This document shows, piece by piece, positions 22,886 to 31,044 of a DNA stretch of 47,254 bases. The notes under the pieces were generated by a model, which saw only the letters and a program-made list of their open reading frames with translations, did no database searches and was not told the DNA's origin. Within the stretch, counting starts at the first letter, position 1, and every line of letters starts with the position of its first letter. Origin of the DNA: Gordonia sputi NBRC 100414 (GTDB lineage Bacteria > Actinomycetota > Actinomycetes > Mycobacteriales > Mycobacteriaceae); contig NZ_BAFC01000133.1 of assembly GCF_000248055.1 (NCBI RefSeq), positions 1 to 47,254 of the forward strand, given 5' to 3'. The position numbers were made by a program, and so were the translations under genes.

Positions 22886-24963
22886 GGGGTTCGCAGGACC
22901 TGGCTCAGAAGCCCTTCGCCCGCAAGGAAAGTCAGGTGGCTCGGGTGCTCAGGGTCGAGGACCAGGCGTTGCCTGCGGCCGCGCGCCTTCACCAGATCGG
23001 GCACGACGGTCAGATAGCGCGGGAAACTTGCGGCGTATACGTCGACGCGTAGCCGATGGCCGGGTTCGAGGACGGCATCGGTCGGGACGAGATCGACGTC
23101 GATGCGCACCGGGGCGTCAGGTGGCACCGGCAGCTTGCGCTTGCGCGACAAGAAGTGGTGCGCGCCAACGAGACTGCCGTCCGAGGCATAAGTCGACTTG
23201 CTGGGATCGAGCGCCCGATTCGACGCCGACAGTGCGCCGTTGGTCAGCACCTTCGACGTTCCATTCGGCGCGACGTCGTTGACGGTGACGGCCCAGATGG
23301 CCTCATGTGCCGTGGTGGCGACGTTGAGGCGCAGATTCATCGCACCGCTGATCTGCGTCTGCTGGGTGACGGGAGCACTGGTGAACGAGAGTGCGCCGCG
23401 CTCTTGGAATCTGGCGTCGGAGGTGAAGGGTTTACCCAGGGCCATCGTCGCGCCCGCGGTCACCTGTGTCATGTCGCGCGAGATGAGTCCGCGGACGTCC
23501 GGGCGGACGTGCAGCGAGGTGTAATCGGTGCACGGTGTGGATTGCAGGCTGCCGTCGTGTACGCAATGTGTTGCGCTGGAGGAACATTCGCTCGACAAGT
23601 AGAGCCGACGCGGTGCGACGCCCTGGCGCGGGAACGACTGGCCCGCGGTCCACGTGCCACCCTGCTGGCGCAGCGTCACCGGTCCGTAGTGCTCGACGCC
23701 GTTCGCGTGTCCCTTGAGCCAGCGGTCGAACCACGCGCGCTCGAGGACGTCGAGACGAGGTGGCGCGAATTTGCCGCCATAGCCGGACCCGACGTCGAAG
23801 TGATAACCGTCGCCGACGATCAACTGCTTGCGGCCCGGTTCGAGGTTCAGACGCTCGTAAATCCCTGTGGCACTACGACCGAAGAGGTCGTGCCATGCCC
23901 CGACGGTGAGCGTCGGCGCCTCGATCTGATCGATCTGCGGATCGCGGGCGTCGAAGTACGGGTCGTCGAAGATGCGGTCGTCGCGGGCGGTGAGGAAGCC
24001 CCAGAGGAGCGACGGGATCTCGGTTGCCGGAGATGCGACACGGTCGCGAAGGTAGCGGAAGTGATTGCCGCGCAGAACATCTCGCAGCAGAGTCGACGGA
24101 TTCGGTACCCACTTCAGGATGTTCACCACGGACAACCATGCCGGGATGAACGCCGAGGGCATGCCGCCGGTGATGTAGATGTCGCGCACGATGTCGTCGC
24201 AGCCCTCGACCGCGAAGACCGCGCCGAGCTGGGGCGGCCGCTTGTCGGCGGCCTGTAGCGAGTTGATGGCCGAGTACGACCATCCCGCGAGTCCGACCTT
24301 GCCGTTGCACCACTCCTGCTCGGAGACCCAGTCGATGATCTCGACGGAATCCTGCTGTTCACGTGGGCCGAGGATCTCCCACTTGCCGTGGCTGGCGCCG
24401 GTGCCGCGAACGTCGACGATGATCTGGGCGTAACCGCTGCGCACCAGGTTTCGATTGATGCCGAAGACGTCGATCACGCCGCCGGCGAGTACCTGGGTCA
24501 GGGTGGTCAGCCCCTCGAGCGGTGTGCCCGTCGCGTCGACCGATCGGGCTGCCGCGCGCACGGCACCTCCGATGACAGGGGCGTGCATCGTGGTGTCGAT
24601 GAAGTCGATCGCCGCTCGGTTGTACGGGTTGATGTTGATGATCGCCGGGTAGGGCGTCGTCACCACGTCGCCGAAGCGTGTGGCCGGCCGGACGATGGTC
24701 GCCCGCAACTCGACGCCGTCGCTCATCGTCAGAGTGACATCGCGGTCGATCGAGACGCGTGGGTAGACCTGCGGGCCGTCGACCTGCTCGCGCCAGCGCA
24801 TCGCACTGGCGCCGCCGGTGGGGTCGCCGAGGGGGAGTGTGCCGAAGACTGGTGTGTCGGTGACGGATCGGCGCAGCGACGAGGGGTCACGTGGAAATGG
24901 CTCTATGCGCGCGCTCTCTGTCGGCGCGTGCTCGTTCGCTGTCGGTCCCAACTGAAACGCCAT
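22852..24963 (-). CDS. CocE/NonD family serine hydrolase (X-Pro dipeptidyl-peptidase-like)
   Basis: A 703-residue CocE-type acyl hydrolase. The alpha/beta-hydrolase domain at about 70-400 has the nucleophile S229 in GWSYSA and RGTGASHG at about 186-193. The C-terminal jelly-roll domain (about 430-680) contains the usual GHRLRVDV-like strand. Relatives cleave esters or N-terminal dipeptides. No signal peptide is evident, although the first 35 residues are polar and variable. The ATG at 24963 is the natural start. The 3' end overlaps the convergent metallohydrolase gene by 34 bp. Two palindromes lie 116-156 bp upstream of the start. Confidence 0.88.
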   Translation of the reverse strand: MAFQLGPTANEHAPTESARIEPFPRDPSSLRRSVTDTPVFGTLPLGDPTGGASAMRWREQVDGPQVYPRVSIDRDVTLTMSDGVELRATIVRPATRFGDVVTTPYPAIININPYNRAAIDFIDTTMHAPVIGGAVRAAARSVDATGTPLEGLTTLTQVLAGGVIDVFGINRNLVRSGYAQIIVDVRGTGASHGKWEILGPREQQDSVEIIDWVSEQEWCNGKVGLAGWSYSAINSLQAADKRPPQLGAVFAVEGCDDIVRDIYITGGMPSAFIPAWLSVVNILKWVPNPSTLLRDVLRGNHFRYLRDRVASPATEIPSLLWGFLTARDDRIFDDPYFDARDPQIDQIEAPTLTVGAWHDLFGRSATGIYERLNLEPGRKQLIVGDGYHFDVGSGYGGKFAPPRLDVLERAWFDRWLKGHANGVEHYGPVTLRQQGGTWTAGQSFPRQGVAPRRLYLSSECSSSATHCVHDGSLQSTPCTDYTSLHVRPDVRGLISRDMTQVTAGATMALGKPFTSDARFQERGALSFTSAPVTQQTQISGAMNLRLNVATTAHEAIWAVTVNDVAPNGTSKVLTNGALSASNRALDPSKSTYASDGSLVGAHHFLSRKRKLPVPPDAPVRIDVDLVPTDAVLEPGHRLRVDVYAASFPRYLTVVPDLVKARGRRQRLVLDPEHPSHLTFLAGEGLLSQVLRTPHRPESANTTR

Positions 24964-25078
24964 GGTGCATCAGCCTGCCTTGGAGGTCACTGCACCTGCG
25001 TCAGCCGGTCGTTGTCCGGTGGGCGTGCTGCCGCGGATGCCATCACTTCATCGTGTCGGTAGGAGTGACACGAACCGC

Positions 25079-25119
25079 GTTGTGGCCAGCCACAACCCCA
25101 CCCAGATGTGGTCCACATC
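25079..25119. promoter_or_regulatory. two adjacent palindromes between the GH76 and CocE genes
   Basis: GTTGTGGC-CA-GCCACAAC (25079-25096) and GATGTGG-T-CCACATC (25105-25119) are both perfect and share the TGTGG/CCACA core. They lie in the 242-bp gap upstream of cocE and downstream of the GH76 stop. The core resembles sites of FadR-like GntR regulators (inference). The rest of the gap shows no gene. Confidence 0.5.
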
Positions 25120-25205
25120 ACTCCGGATCTCGACAATAGTGCATGTCGTGTCTCAGAACGCTAACTAGGGGGCGTCAATTTGGCGCTCAGTGCCATAACT
25201 GCAGG

Positions 25206-26444
25206 TCAGGGGCGAACATTTTGTTCGGATAGTCCGAGATCTATTGCGGCAGCGGCCTCGAGGACCATCCAACCGGACAGTTGAACCGACAGATCGCGCT
25301 CGGGAACCGACGACGAATTGACCGCTCCCGCGATGAATGCGGCGTCGGTGCCGCCTCTTGTCGGCCGGACCGCCTGCTGGTGCCAATCGGCGCTGAAGAC
25401 GACCGTGTCGTCGACTTCTGCACGTGTGGACCACGCGGCGTCGGCGCTGCTGAGTACGAGGGCGGCGCTGCGTCGACGCAACTCGTCCGCGCCGGGCAGA
25501 TCGGCGGGGAGATCGGTGGCGACCAGAGCCAGGTAGCGCGCGAGCACGCCCATGAACAGGCCGCCGTCGCCTCCGCCCGCTCCGCGGATCACGCCGTCGG
25601 GGCACTCGTGGGATTCGACCGCCGTCAGGAGTCGATCGATGCGGTCGAGGTGAACCGTGTCGCGGGTGCGGCGCGCCGCCTCCACCTCTGACCCGAGTAC
25701 GACGCCCTGACAGTAGGTGTAGATGGCGGTGACGCGTTCGAATCCGTCGTCCTTCGGCTTGATGCCGTCGATGACGAGGTGGGAGTCGGGGTCGACGAGG
25801 GCGGAGTCCATCCAGTCGCACATCGCAAGCGCGCGGTCGAGGTGGCCTGTGCGCGCGAGCAGGATGGTCGCCGGGCCGTTCGCGGGCGCATTGAAGAAGG
25901 TGTCGATGGTGCGCCAGGGGATTCCGCCGCCGCGCTCGGGCTCCCAGGCGTTGTACATACGTGTGCTCAGGGTGCGTAGCGCCTTGGGGTGGTGGAGGTC
26001 GAGGTGACGGTCGGCGCGTTCGATCGCCAGACCCAGCCAGGCCATGTCGTCGTAGTAGTTGTTGGTCCAGCGGCCGAGGTTGCGTAACCGGATTCCGCGG
26101 AGCAGGCGGTTGGCGACGTCGGCGAGGTGTGGGTCGTAGGACATGTCGTCGGTGGGGCGATGGATCGCGGCGTCGACGATGAGGTCGAGAAGGTGTGCGT
26201 GCCACCAGTAGTGCCAGAATCCGAAGCGACTGCGGACGACGTCGAGCGGTAGTCGCCCGAGTGGCCAGGCGATCGTCGCCAAGCGTGTCCCCGGGACCCA
26301 CCATGCGTGCCTCAGATGTCGGCCGAGAATGGCGTCGGCCGCGATCGCCGCTCGAGCGTTGGGTTCGGTGACAACAGATACGTTGGACTCTGGGACATTG
26401 GGTTCTGGTACACCGTCTGCGGACGATTTGGATGCATTCCCCAT
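25206..26444 (-). CDS. glycoside hydrolase family 76 protein (alpha-1,6-mannanase-like)
   Basis: A 412-residue (alpha/alpha)6-barrel protein resembling GH76 endo-alpha-1,6-mannanases. The adjacent catalytic-type aspartates are in NNYYDDMAWLGLA (about residues 124-136); NAWEPERGGGIPW and GGGDGGLFMGVLARYL are other family signatures. No signal peptide or lipobox is visible, so the product may be cytoplasmic, unlike secreted mannanases. A natural target would be the mannan of lipomannan/lipoarabinomannan-like glycolipids in this group of bacteria (inference). The start is ATG at 26444; a -10-like TAGGCT lies about 8 bp upstream on the minus strand, suggesting a leaderless mRNA. The 45-codon upstream extension has no support. 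Confidence 0.78.
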   Translation of the reverse strand: MGNASKSSADGVPEPNVPESNVSVVTEPNARAAIAADAILGRHLRHAWWVPGTRLATIAWPLGRLPLDVVRSRFGFWHYWWHAHLLDLIVDAAIHRPTDDMSYDPHLADVANRLLRGIRLRNLGRWTNNYYDDMAWLGLAIERADRHLDLHHPKALRTLSTRMYNAWEPERGGGIPWRTIDTFFNAPANGPATILLARTGHLDRALAMCDWMDSALVDPDSHLVIDGIKPKDDGFERVTAIYTYCQGVVLGSEVEAARRTRDTVHLDRIDRLLTAVESHECPDGVIRGAGGGDGGLFMGVLARYLALVATDLPADLPGADELRRRSAALVLSSADAAWSTRAEVDDTVVFSADWHQQAVRPTRGGTDAAFIAGAVNSSSVPERDLSVQLSGWMVLEAAAAIDLGLSEQNVRP

Positions 26445-26599
26445 GGTCGGGTAGCCTATTACTTCGGTGTGACGTGCACATGTACGTCGTATCGGTTCAA
26501 CCAGAGACCGTCGGTCATCGGGAGCGATTCCGATCGAAGGACGACTGCAGCGTCGCAAGGCGCGAGGTCGGCGGCCCACGCAGGGAGAACGAGGAATAG

Positions 26600-26738
26600 T
26601 GGTGGGCGCCTGGTGTGCCTTGCCGAGAAACTACGCCCCGTGCCATCTGCGTGCCGGGGCGTTTATTTGTTTCGCCCCTCCTTGCGGGTATCTGGTCCGA
26701 ACTCTGACCAACTCGAGTGATGAGGAAGGAGGCGAAGT
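26600..26738 (+). ncRNA. L10 leader region with attenuator hairpin
   Basis: The leader of rplJ contains a terminator-like stem ACGCCCCG (26633-26640) / CGGGGCGT (26655-26662) followed by TTATTTGTTT. This is the layout of the ribosomal protein L10 leader, by which the L10-L12 complex represses its own mRNA. The 5' boundary is approximate. A GGAGGC ribosome-binding site precedes rplJ. Confidence 0.65.
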
Positions 26739-27263
26739 ATGGCCAAGTCCGAAAAGATCGCAGCAGTCGCTGAGATCGCCGAGCAGTTCAAGGGCTCAAC
26801 GGCGACGGTCGTCACGGAATACCGTGGATTGTCCGTCACCCAGATCACCGATCTGCGACGTTCCCTCGGCGAGGGCGCAACCTACTCCGTCGCCAAGAAC
26901 ACCCTGGTGAAGCGTGCCGCTGCTGAGGCGGGCGTTGAGGGACTCGACGAGCTGTTCTCCGGCCCGACCGCGATTGCCTTCATCGAAGGTGAGCCGGTGG
27001 TGGCCGCGAAGGCGATCAAGAACTTCGCCAAGGACAACAAGGCTCTGGTCATCAAGGGCGGGTACATGGATGGCAAGTCGCTGTCCGTTGCCGAGATCGA
27101 AACGATCGCCGACCTTGAGACCCGTGAGGTCTTGCTGGCCAAGCTCGCCGGTGCCATGAAGGGCAACTTGGCAAAGGCCGCCGGACTGTTCAATCAGCCG
27201 GCGTCGCAGGTGGCACGACTCGCTGCCTCCCTGCAGGAGAAGAAGGAATCCGCAGGCGAATAA
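26739..27263 (+). CDS. rplJ: 50S ribosomal protein L10
   Basis: A 174-residue L10, the base of the ribosomal stalk that binds L12 dimers through its C-terminal helix. Motifs are EYRGLSVTQITDLRRSLGEGATYSVAKNTL in the N-terminal half and the helix SQVARLAASLQEKKE at the end. The ATG at 26739 follows AAGGAGGCGAAGT. It is cotranscribed with rplL after 98 bp; the leader upstream carries the likely autoregulatory site. Confidence 0.97.
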   Translation: MAKSEKIAAVAEIAEQFKGSTATVVTEYRGLSVTQITDLRRSLGEGATYSVAKNTLVKRAAAEAGVEGLDELFSGPTAIAFIEGEPVVAAKAIKNFAKDNKALVIKGGYMDGKSLSVAEIETIADLETREVLLAKLAGAMKGNLAKAAGLFNQPASQVARLAASLQEKKESAGE

Positions 27264-27298
27264 GTACCTCGGTACTCATCCGCCAGCACACAAGCATT

Positions 27299-27340
27299 CC
27301 CCCGCGCGGGGATTGACAAGACAAGATGCCCCGCGTGGGG
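27299..27340 (+). repeat. twin GC hairpins between rplJ and rplL
   Basis: CCCCGCGCGGGG (27300-27311) and CCCCGCGTGGGG (27329-27340) are two near-identical short dyads in a 29-bp tandem. They lie in the 98-bp gap before rplL, where they could process or partly terminate the mRNA. Confidence 0.6.
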
Positions 27341-27361
27341 ACTTACAGGAAGGACGCCACC

Positions 27362-27751
27362 ATGGCGAAGCTCACCGCTGACGAGCTCATCGATCAGTTC
27401 AAGGAACTGACCCTGCTGGAGCTCAGCGATTTCGTGAAGAAGTTCGAAGAGGTCTTCGAGGTCACCGCGGCCGCACCGGTCGCCGTTGCCGCTGCAGGCG
27501 CACCGGCTGCTGCCGGCGCCGACGCTGCTGCCGAGCAGGACGAGTTCGACGTCATCCTCGAGGGTGCCGGCGACAAGAAGATCCAGGTCATCAAGGTCGT
27601 GCGTGAGGTCGTTTCCGGCCTCGGCCTGAAGGAGGCGAAGGACCTCGTCGAGGGTGCTCCCAAGCCGATCCTGGAGAAGGTCGACAAGGAGGCCGCTGAG
27701 GCCGCCAAGACCAAGCTCGAAGAGGCCGGCGCCAAGGTGTCCGTCAAGTAA
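27362..27751 (+). CDS. rplL: 50S ribosomal protein L7/L12
   Basis: A 129-residue L7/L12, the mobile stalk protein that recruits translation factors. An N-terminal dimerisation helix region (KLTADELIDQFKELTLLELSDFVKKFEE) is followed by an Ala-rich hinge at about 39-57. The C-terminal factor-binding domain includes KIQVIKVVREVVSGLGLKEAKDLVEGAPK. The ATG at 27362 follows AGGAAGGAC; an in-frame ATG 36 bp earlier is rejected. A strong terminator follows. Confidence 0.98.
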   Translation: MAKLTADELIDQFKELTLLELSDFVKKFEEVFEVTAAAPVAVAAAGAPAAAGADAAAEQDEFDVILEGAGDKKIQVIKVVREVVSGLGLKEAKDLVEGAPKPILEKVDKEAAEAAKTKLEEAGAKVSVK

Positions 27752-27777
27752 GACGGCGCCTAAGCGACGCTCTTCAT

Positions 27778-27812
27778 ACGAGCCCGGGACAGCTGTGCTG
27801 TCCCGGGCTCGT
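27778..27812 (+). terminator. terminator of the rplJ-rplL unit
   Basis: Perfect 16-bp arms ACGAGCCCGGGACAGC (27778-27793) and their complement (27797-27812) with a 3-nt loop, then TGCTGTCC. It lies 26 bp after the rplL stop. Confidence 0.9.
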
Positions 27813-27865
27813 TGCTGTCCGCGGGTAGCCCACAGTTGCCGCACAATGTGACCGCCAACCTACTT

Positions 27866-27921
27866 TTGTTATGTCGGTGGCATGGGATACTCTCTTGGGC
27901 AGTCAGGTTACCGGCCGGTAA
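27866..27921 (+). promoter_or_regulatory. promoter and palindromic operator of the mkl-mce operon
   Basis: TTGTTA (27866-27871) and TACTCT (27888-27893) are spaced 16 nt. A perfect 14-bp palindrome, TTACCGGCCGGTAA, lies at 27908-27921, just downstream of the expected start of transcription, where a bound repressor would block elongation. The untranslated leader to the mkl start is about 180 nt. The regulator is not encoded in this window. Confidence 0.55.
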
Positions 27922-28082
27922 TTGGTCAAACCTGAGAACCGCCGAGAGGCGGTGTGGATACGGGGGAGCAGTCCGCTAGAGTGACCCCAACCACAGTTGA
28001 GTCCGCCTGCGTTTGTGCCGCCTATGTCCGATGTCTTGCCTTGGCTGCCGCGCTTCGGGACCCGAGTTTCTTGGAGGATGTA

Positions 28083-29357
28083 GTGGGTGTTGAGGTCAGC
28101 GTCGAGGGGCTCACCAAGTCTTTTGGTTCTCAGAACATCTGGCGTGATGTGACGTTGACCTTGCCGTCGGGTGAGGTGTCTGCACTGCTGGGGCCGTCCG
28201 GTACCGGTAAGTCGGTGTTTTTGAAGACGCTGATCGGGTTGCTGCATCCCGAGCAGGGTTCGGTGGTGATCGACGGCACCGATATCACGCAGTGCTCGGC
28301 CAAGGAGCTCTACGAGATCCGCAAGTTGTTCGGGGTGTTGTTCCAGGACGGCGCACTGTTCGGATCGATGAGTTTGTACGACAACATCGCGTTCCCACTT
28401 CGTGAGCACACGAAGAAGAAGGAAGACGATGTCCGCAAGATCGTGATGGAGAAGATCGATCTGGTCGGTTTGGCCGGCGCCGAAGACAAGCTTCCCGGTG
28501 AGATCTCCGGTGGTATGCGCAAGCGCGCCGGGTTGGCGCGGGCATTGGTCCTGGACCCTCAGATCATTTTGTGTGACGAGCCGGACTCGGGTCTCGACCC
28601 GGTGCGTACCGCCTATATCTCCCAGTTGCTGATCGACATCAATGCGCAGATCGACGCGACGATCCTGATCGTCACGCACAACATCAACATCGCCCGCACG
28701 ATTCCGGACAACATCGGCATGTTGTTCCGTAAGGAACTGGTGATGTTCGGGCCGCGTGAGCAGTTGTTGACCTCGGAGCAGCCGGTCGTCAAGCAGTTCC
28801 TCTCCGGTGATCGGTTTGGTCCGATCGGCATGTCGGAGGAGAAGGACGAGGCGGTGCAGAAGCAGGAAGAGGCTATGCAGGCCGCCGGCATCGGTGGTGG
28901 CGGCACGAAGGATGATTTCTCGGAGATCATTCCGCAGGTGCAGCCGAATCCGGGAATGCCTGAGCGCAAGGCCGTGGCCCGTCACCGCGAACGTGTGTTG
29001 GAGTTGTTGCCGTCGTTGCCGGAGAACGCGCAACGCGCGATCCGTGAGTCGATGCAGCAGGAAGACCAGATCCGGGAGGAATCCCGAGCCCACGCCGCCA
29101 ACACCCACGGCGTCGAATGGTCCGACACCGAGGGTGGCCTGCAGGCAGGCAGCGAGAACGTCATGGTCGACACCTCCACCGACGTCATCGATCACGGTGA
29201 CCGCAATCAGGGTGGGTACGGAAACGACTACGCCGGTGACGATTACGCCGGTGACGATGCGCAGACCCAGCAGTGGGCTGTGCCGGAGGAAGCGAAGACT
29301 CAGCACATCGAGTCGGAACGTCCCGAGGGTGGGCGTCACTACGGCGGGGGCTCATAG
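28083..29357 (+). CDS. mkl: Mce transporter ATPase (MceG/Mkl)
   Basis: A 424-residue ABC ATPase that powers Mce lipid importers. Walker A is GPSGTGKS (37-44), the signature ISGGMRKRAGLARAL and Walker B IILCDEPDSGLDP follow, and the switch His is in VTHN. The domain ends near residue 250. The long tail (about 255-424) is polar, with Gln/Glu and a Gly/Tyr/Asp-rich end (NQGGYGNDYAGDDYAGDD), longer than minimal ATPases but usual for Mkl. The start is GTG at 28083, five nt after GGAGG; an upstream in-frame GTG (27954) is less likely. In M. tuberculosis mkl (Rv0655) is also near rplL but apart from mce genes; here it leads the operon. Confidence 0.93.
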   Translation: MGVEVSVEGLTKSFGSQNIWRDVTLTLPSGEVSALLGPSGTGKSVFLKTLIGLLHPEQGSVVIDGTDITQCSAKELYEIRKLFGVLFQDGALFGSMSLYDNIAFPLREHTKKKEDDVRKIVMEKIDLVGLAGAEDKLPGEISGGMRKRAGLARALVLDPQIILCDEPDSGLDPVRTAYISQLLIDINAQIDATILIVTHNINIARTIPDNIGMLFRKELVMFGPREQLLTSEQPVVKQFLSGDRFGPIGMSEEKDEAVQKQEEAMQAAGIGGGGTKDDFSEIIPQVQPNPGMPERKAVARHRERVLELLPSLPENAQRAIRESMQQEDQIREESRAHAANTHGVEWSDTEGGLQAGSENVMVDTSTDVIDHGDRNQGGYGNDYAGDDYAGDDAQTQQWAVPEEAKTQHIESERPEGGRHYGGGS

Positions 29358-29359
29358 GT

Positions 29360-30166
29360 ATGACGAATGCCACCACGCGTGGCGTCGACAGAATCGCGCG
29401 GGCCGGTGAAGGTGCACTCGCCCAGACAGGCAATATCGTCCAGCTTTTCGTCGATGTAGCACGCCAGACTTTCGTGCGCCCATTCCAGTGGCGCGAGTTC
29501 ATCCAGCAGGCATGGTTCATCGCAAGCGTGACGATCCTGCCGACTGCGCTCATCGCGATCCCGTTCGGCGCCATCGTGTCTCTGCAGACCGGTTCGCTGA
29601 TCAAGCAGCTCGGAGCGGAGTCGTACACCGGCGCCGCGTCGGTGCTGGTCGTCATCCAGCAGGGCTCACCGCTGGTCACGTCGCTGTTGATCGCGGGCGC
29701 CGCGGGCTCGGCCGTCGCCGCCGACCTCGGATCGCGGACCATTCGCGAAGAGATCGACGCGATGGAGGTGCTGGGCATCAACCCCATCCAGCGCCTCGTC
29801 GTACCTCGTGTGCTCGCAATGGTGCTGGTCGCAATCCTGCTCAACGGTCTGGTCGCCGTCGTCGGTATCGGTGGTGGCTACTTCTTCAACGTGGTCGTCC
29901 AGGGCGGAACGCCGGGTGCATACCTGGCGTCATTCGGTGCGCTTGCCCAGCTTCCCGACCTCTGGATCTCACTTCTCAAAGCTGCCATCTTCGGTGTGAT
30001 CGCGGGCGTCGTCGCGTCGTACAAGGGACTCACCCCGAAGGGCGGCCCCAAGGGCGTCGGTGACGCGGTCAACCAGAGCGTCGTCATCACCTTCCTGCTG
30101 CTGTTCCTGGCCAACCTGATCATCACTGCGGTCTACCTGCAGATCGTCCCGCCGAAGGGGAGCTGA
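29360..30166 (+). CDS. yrbEA: MlaE/YrbE-type ABC permease, first subunit
   Basis: A 268-residue inner-membrane permease with about five hydrophobic segments. The MlaE-family signature GSRTIREEIDAMEVLGINPIQRLVVPRVLAMV (about 126-158) contacts the ATPase. It forms the channel part of the Mce importer with the second YrbE subunit and Mkl. The ATG at 29360 is 2 bp after the mkl stop, consistent with cotranscription and coupling. Length is typical. Confidence 0.95.
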   Translation: MTNATTRGVDRIARAGEGALAQTGNIVQLFVDVARQTFVRPFQWREFIQQAWFIASVTILPTALIAIPFGAIVSLQTGSLIKQLGAESYTGAASVLVVIQQGSPLVTSLLIAGAAGSAVAADLGSRTIREEIDAMEVLGINPIQRLVVPRVLAMVLVAILLNGLVAVVGIGGGYFFNVVVQGGTPGAYLASFGALAQLPDLWISLLKAAIFGVIAGVVASYKGLTPKGGPKGVGDAVNQSVVITFLLLFLANLIITAVYLQIVPPKGS

Positions 30167-30168
30167 CC

Positions 30169-31041
30169 ATGGCCGGTGGAGTGACTATCGCCAAGAGCCG
30201 CCCCGAGTACTACATGTACGAGGCGCGCAAACAGCTCGGCAAACCACTGAAGTTGCTCGACGGTGCGGGCGAGCAGATGTCCTTCTACGGACGCACGCTC
30301 GCCTGGATTCCGCGCACGCTGGTCCACTACACGCGCGAGGTCCTGCGCATTCTCGCCGAAGTGGCGTTCGGTTCCGGCGGTCTCGCCGTGATCGGCGGCA
30401 CCGTCGGCGTGATGGTGTTGATGTCGGGTTTCACCGGCGTCGTGGTCGGGCTGCAGGGCTACGCCGCACTCGACCAGATCGGCTCGCAGGTGCTCACCGG
30501 CTTCTTGTCGGCGTACGTCAACACCCGAGAGGTCGCGCCACTCGTCGCAGGTCTCGCGTTGTCGGCGACGGTCGGTTGCGGTTTCACCGCCCAGCTCGGA
30601 GCCATGCGCATCTCGGAAGAGATCGACGCGCTGGAGTCGATGGCCGTGCCGTCGATCCCGTTCCTGGTGTCGACGCGCGTGATCGCAGGTTTCATCGCGG
30701 TCATCCCGCTCTACGTGCTCGGACTGTTGTCGGCGTACTTCGCCTCAAGAGTGGTGACGACTGTCTTCAACGGACAGTCCGGCGGCTCGTACGACCACTA
30801 CTTCAACCTGTTCCTACCACCGGAAGACGTGTTGTGGTCTTTCGGTAAGGTGCTGGTCTTTGCGTTCGTGATCATTCTCGTGCACTGCTACTACGGCTAC
30901 TACGCAAGTGGTGGCCCCGCGGGTGTCGGCGTGGCCGTCGGACACGCGGTTCGAGCGGCGTTGGTCCTCATCGCCGTGCTCGACTTCTTTCTCGGCCTCG
31001 CCATCTGGGGGACGACGACGACTGTGAGAGTGGGGGGCTAG
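30169..31041 (+). CDS. yrbEB: MlaE/YrbE-type ABC permease, second subunit
   Basis: A 290-residue partner permease. The signature RISEEIDALESMAVPSIPFLVSTRVIAGF (about 146-174) parallels that of the first subunit. The N-terminal 40 residues are amphipathic and cytoplasmic. Five hydrophobic segments follow, with an extra loop containing FNGQSGGSYDHYFNLF. It starts 2 bp after yrbEA and ends 3 bp before mceA. Confidence 0.95.
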   Translation: MAGGVTIAKSRPEYYMYEARKQLGKPLKLLDGAGEQMSFYGRTLAWIPRTLVHYTREVLRILAEVAFGSGGLAVIGGTVGVMVLMSGFTGVVVGLQGYAALDQIGSQVLTGFLSAYVNTREVAPLVAGLALSATVGCGFTAQLGAMRISEEIDALESMAVPSIPFLVSTRVIAGFIAVIPLYVLGLLSAYFASRVVTTVFNGQSGGSYDHYFNLFLPPEDVLWSFGKVLVFAFVIILVHCYYGYYASGGPAGVGVAVGHAVRAALVLIAVLDFFLGLAIWGTTTTVRVGG

Positions 31042-31044
31042 GCG

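Noticed and set aside
27954..28082. Possible N-terminal extension of Mkl from a GTG at 27954.
   Set aside because: The extra 43 residues have no likeness to ABC ATPases, whereas GTG 28083 has a GGAGG at correct spacing and gives the usual N-terminus.
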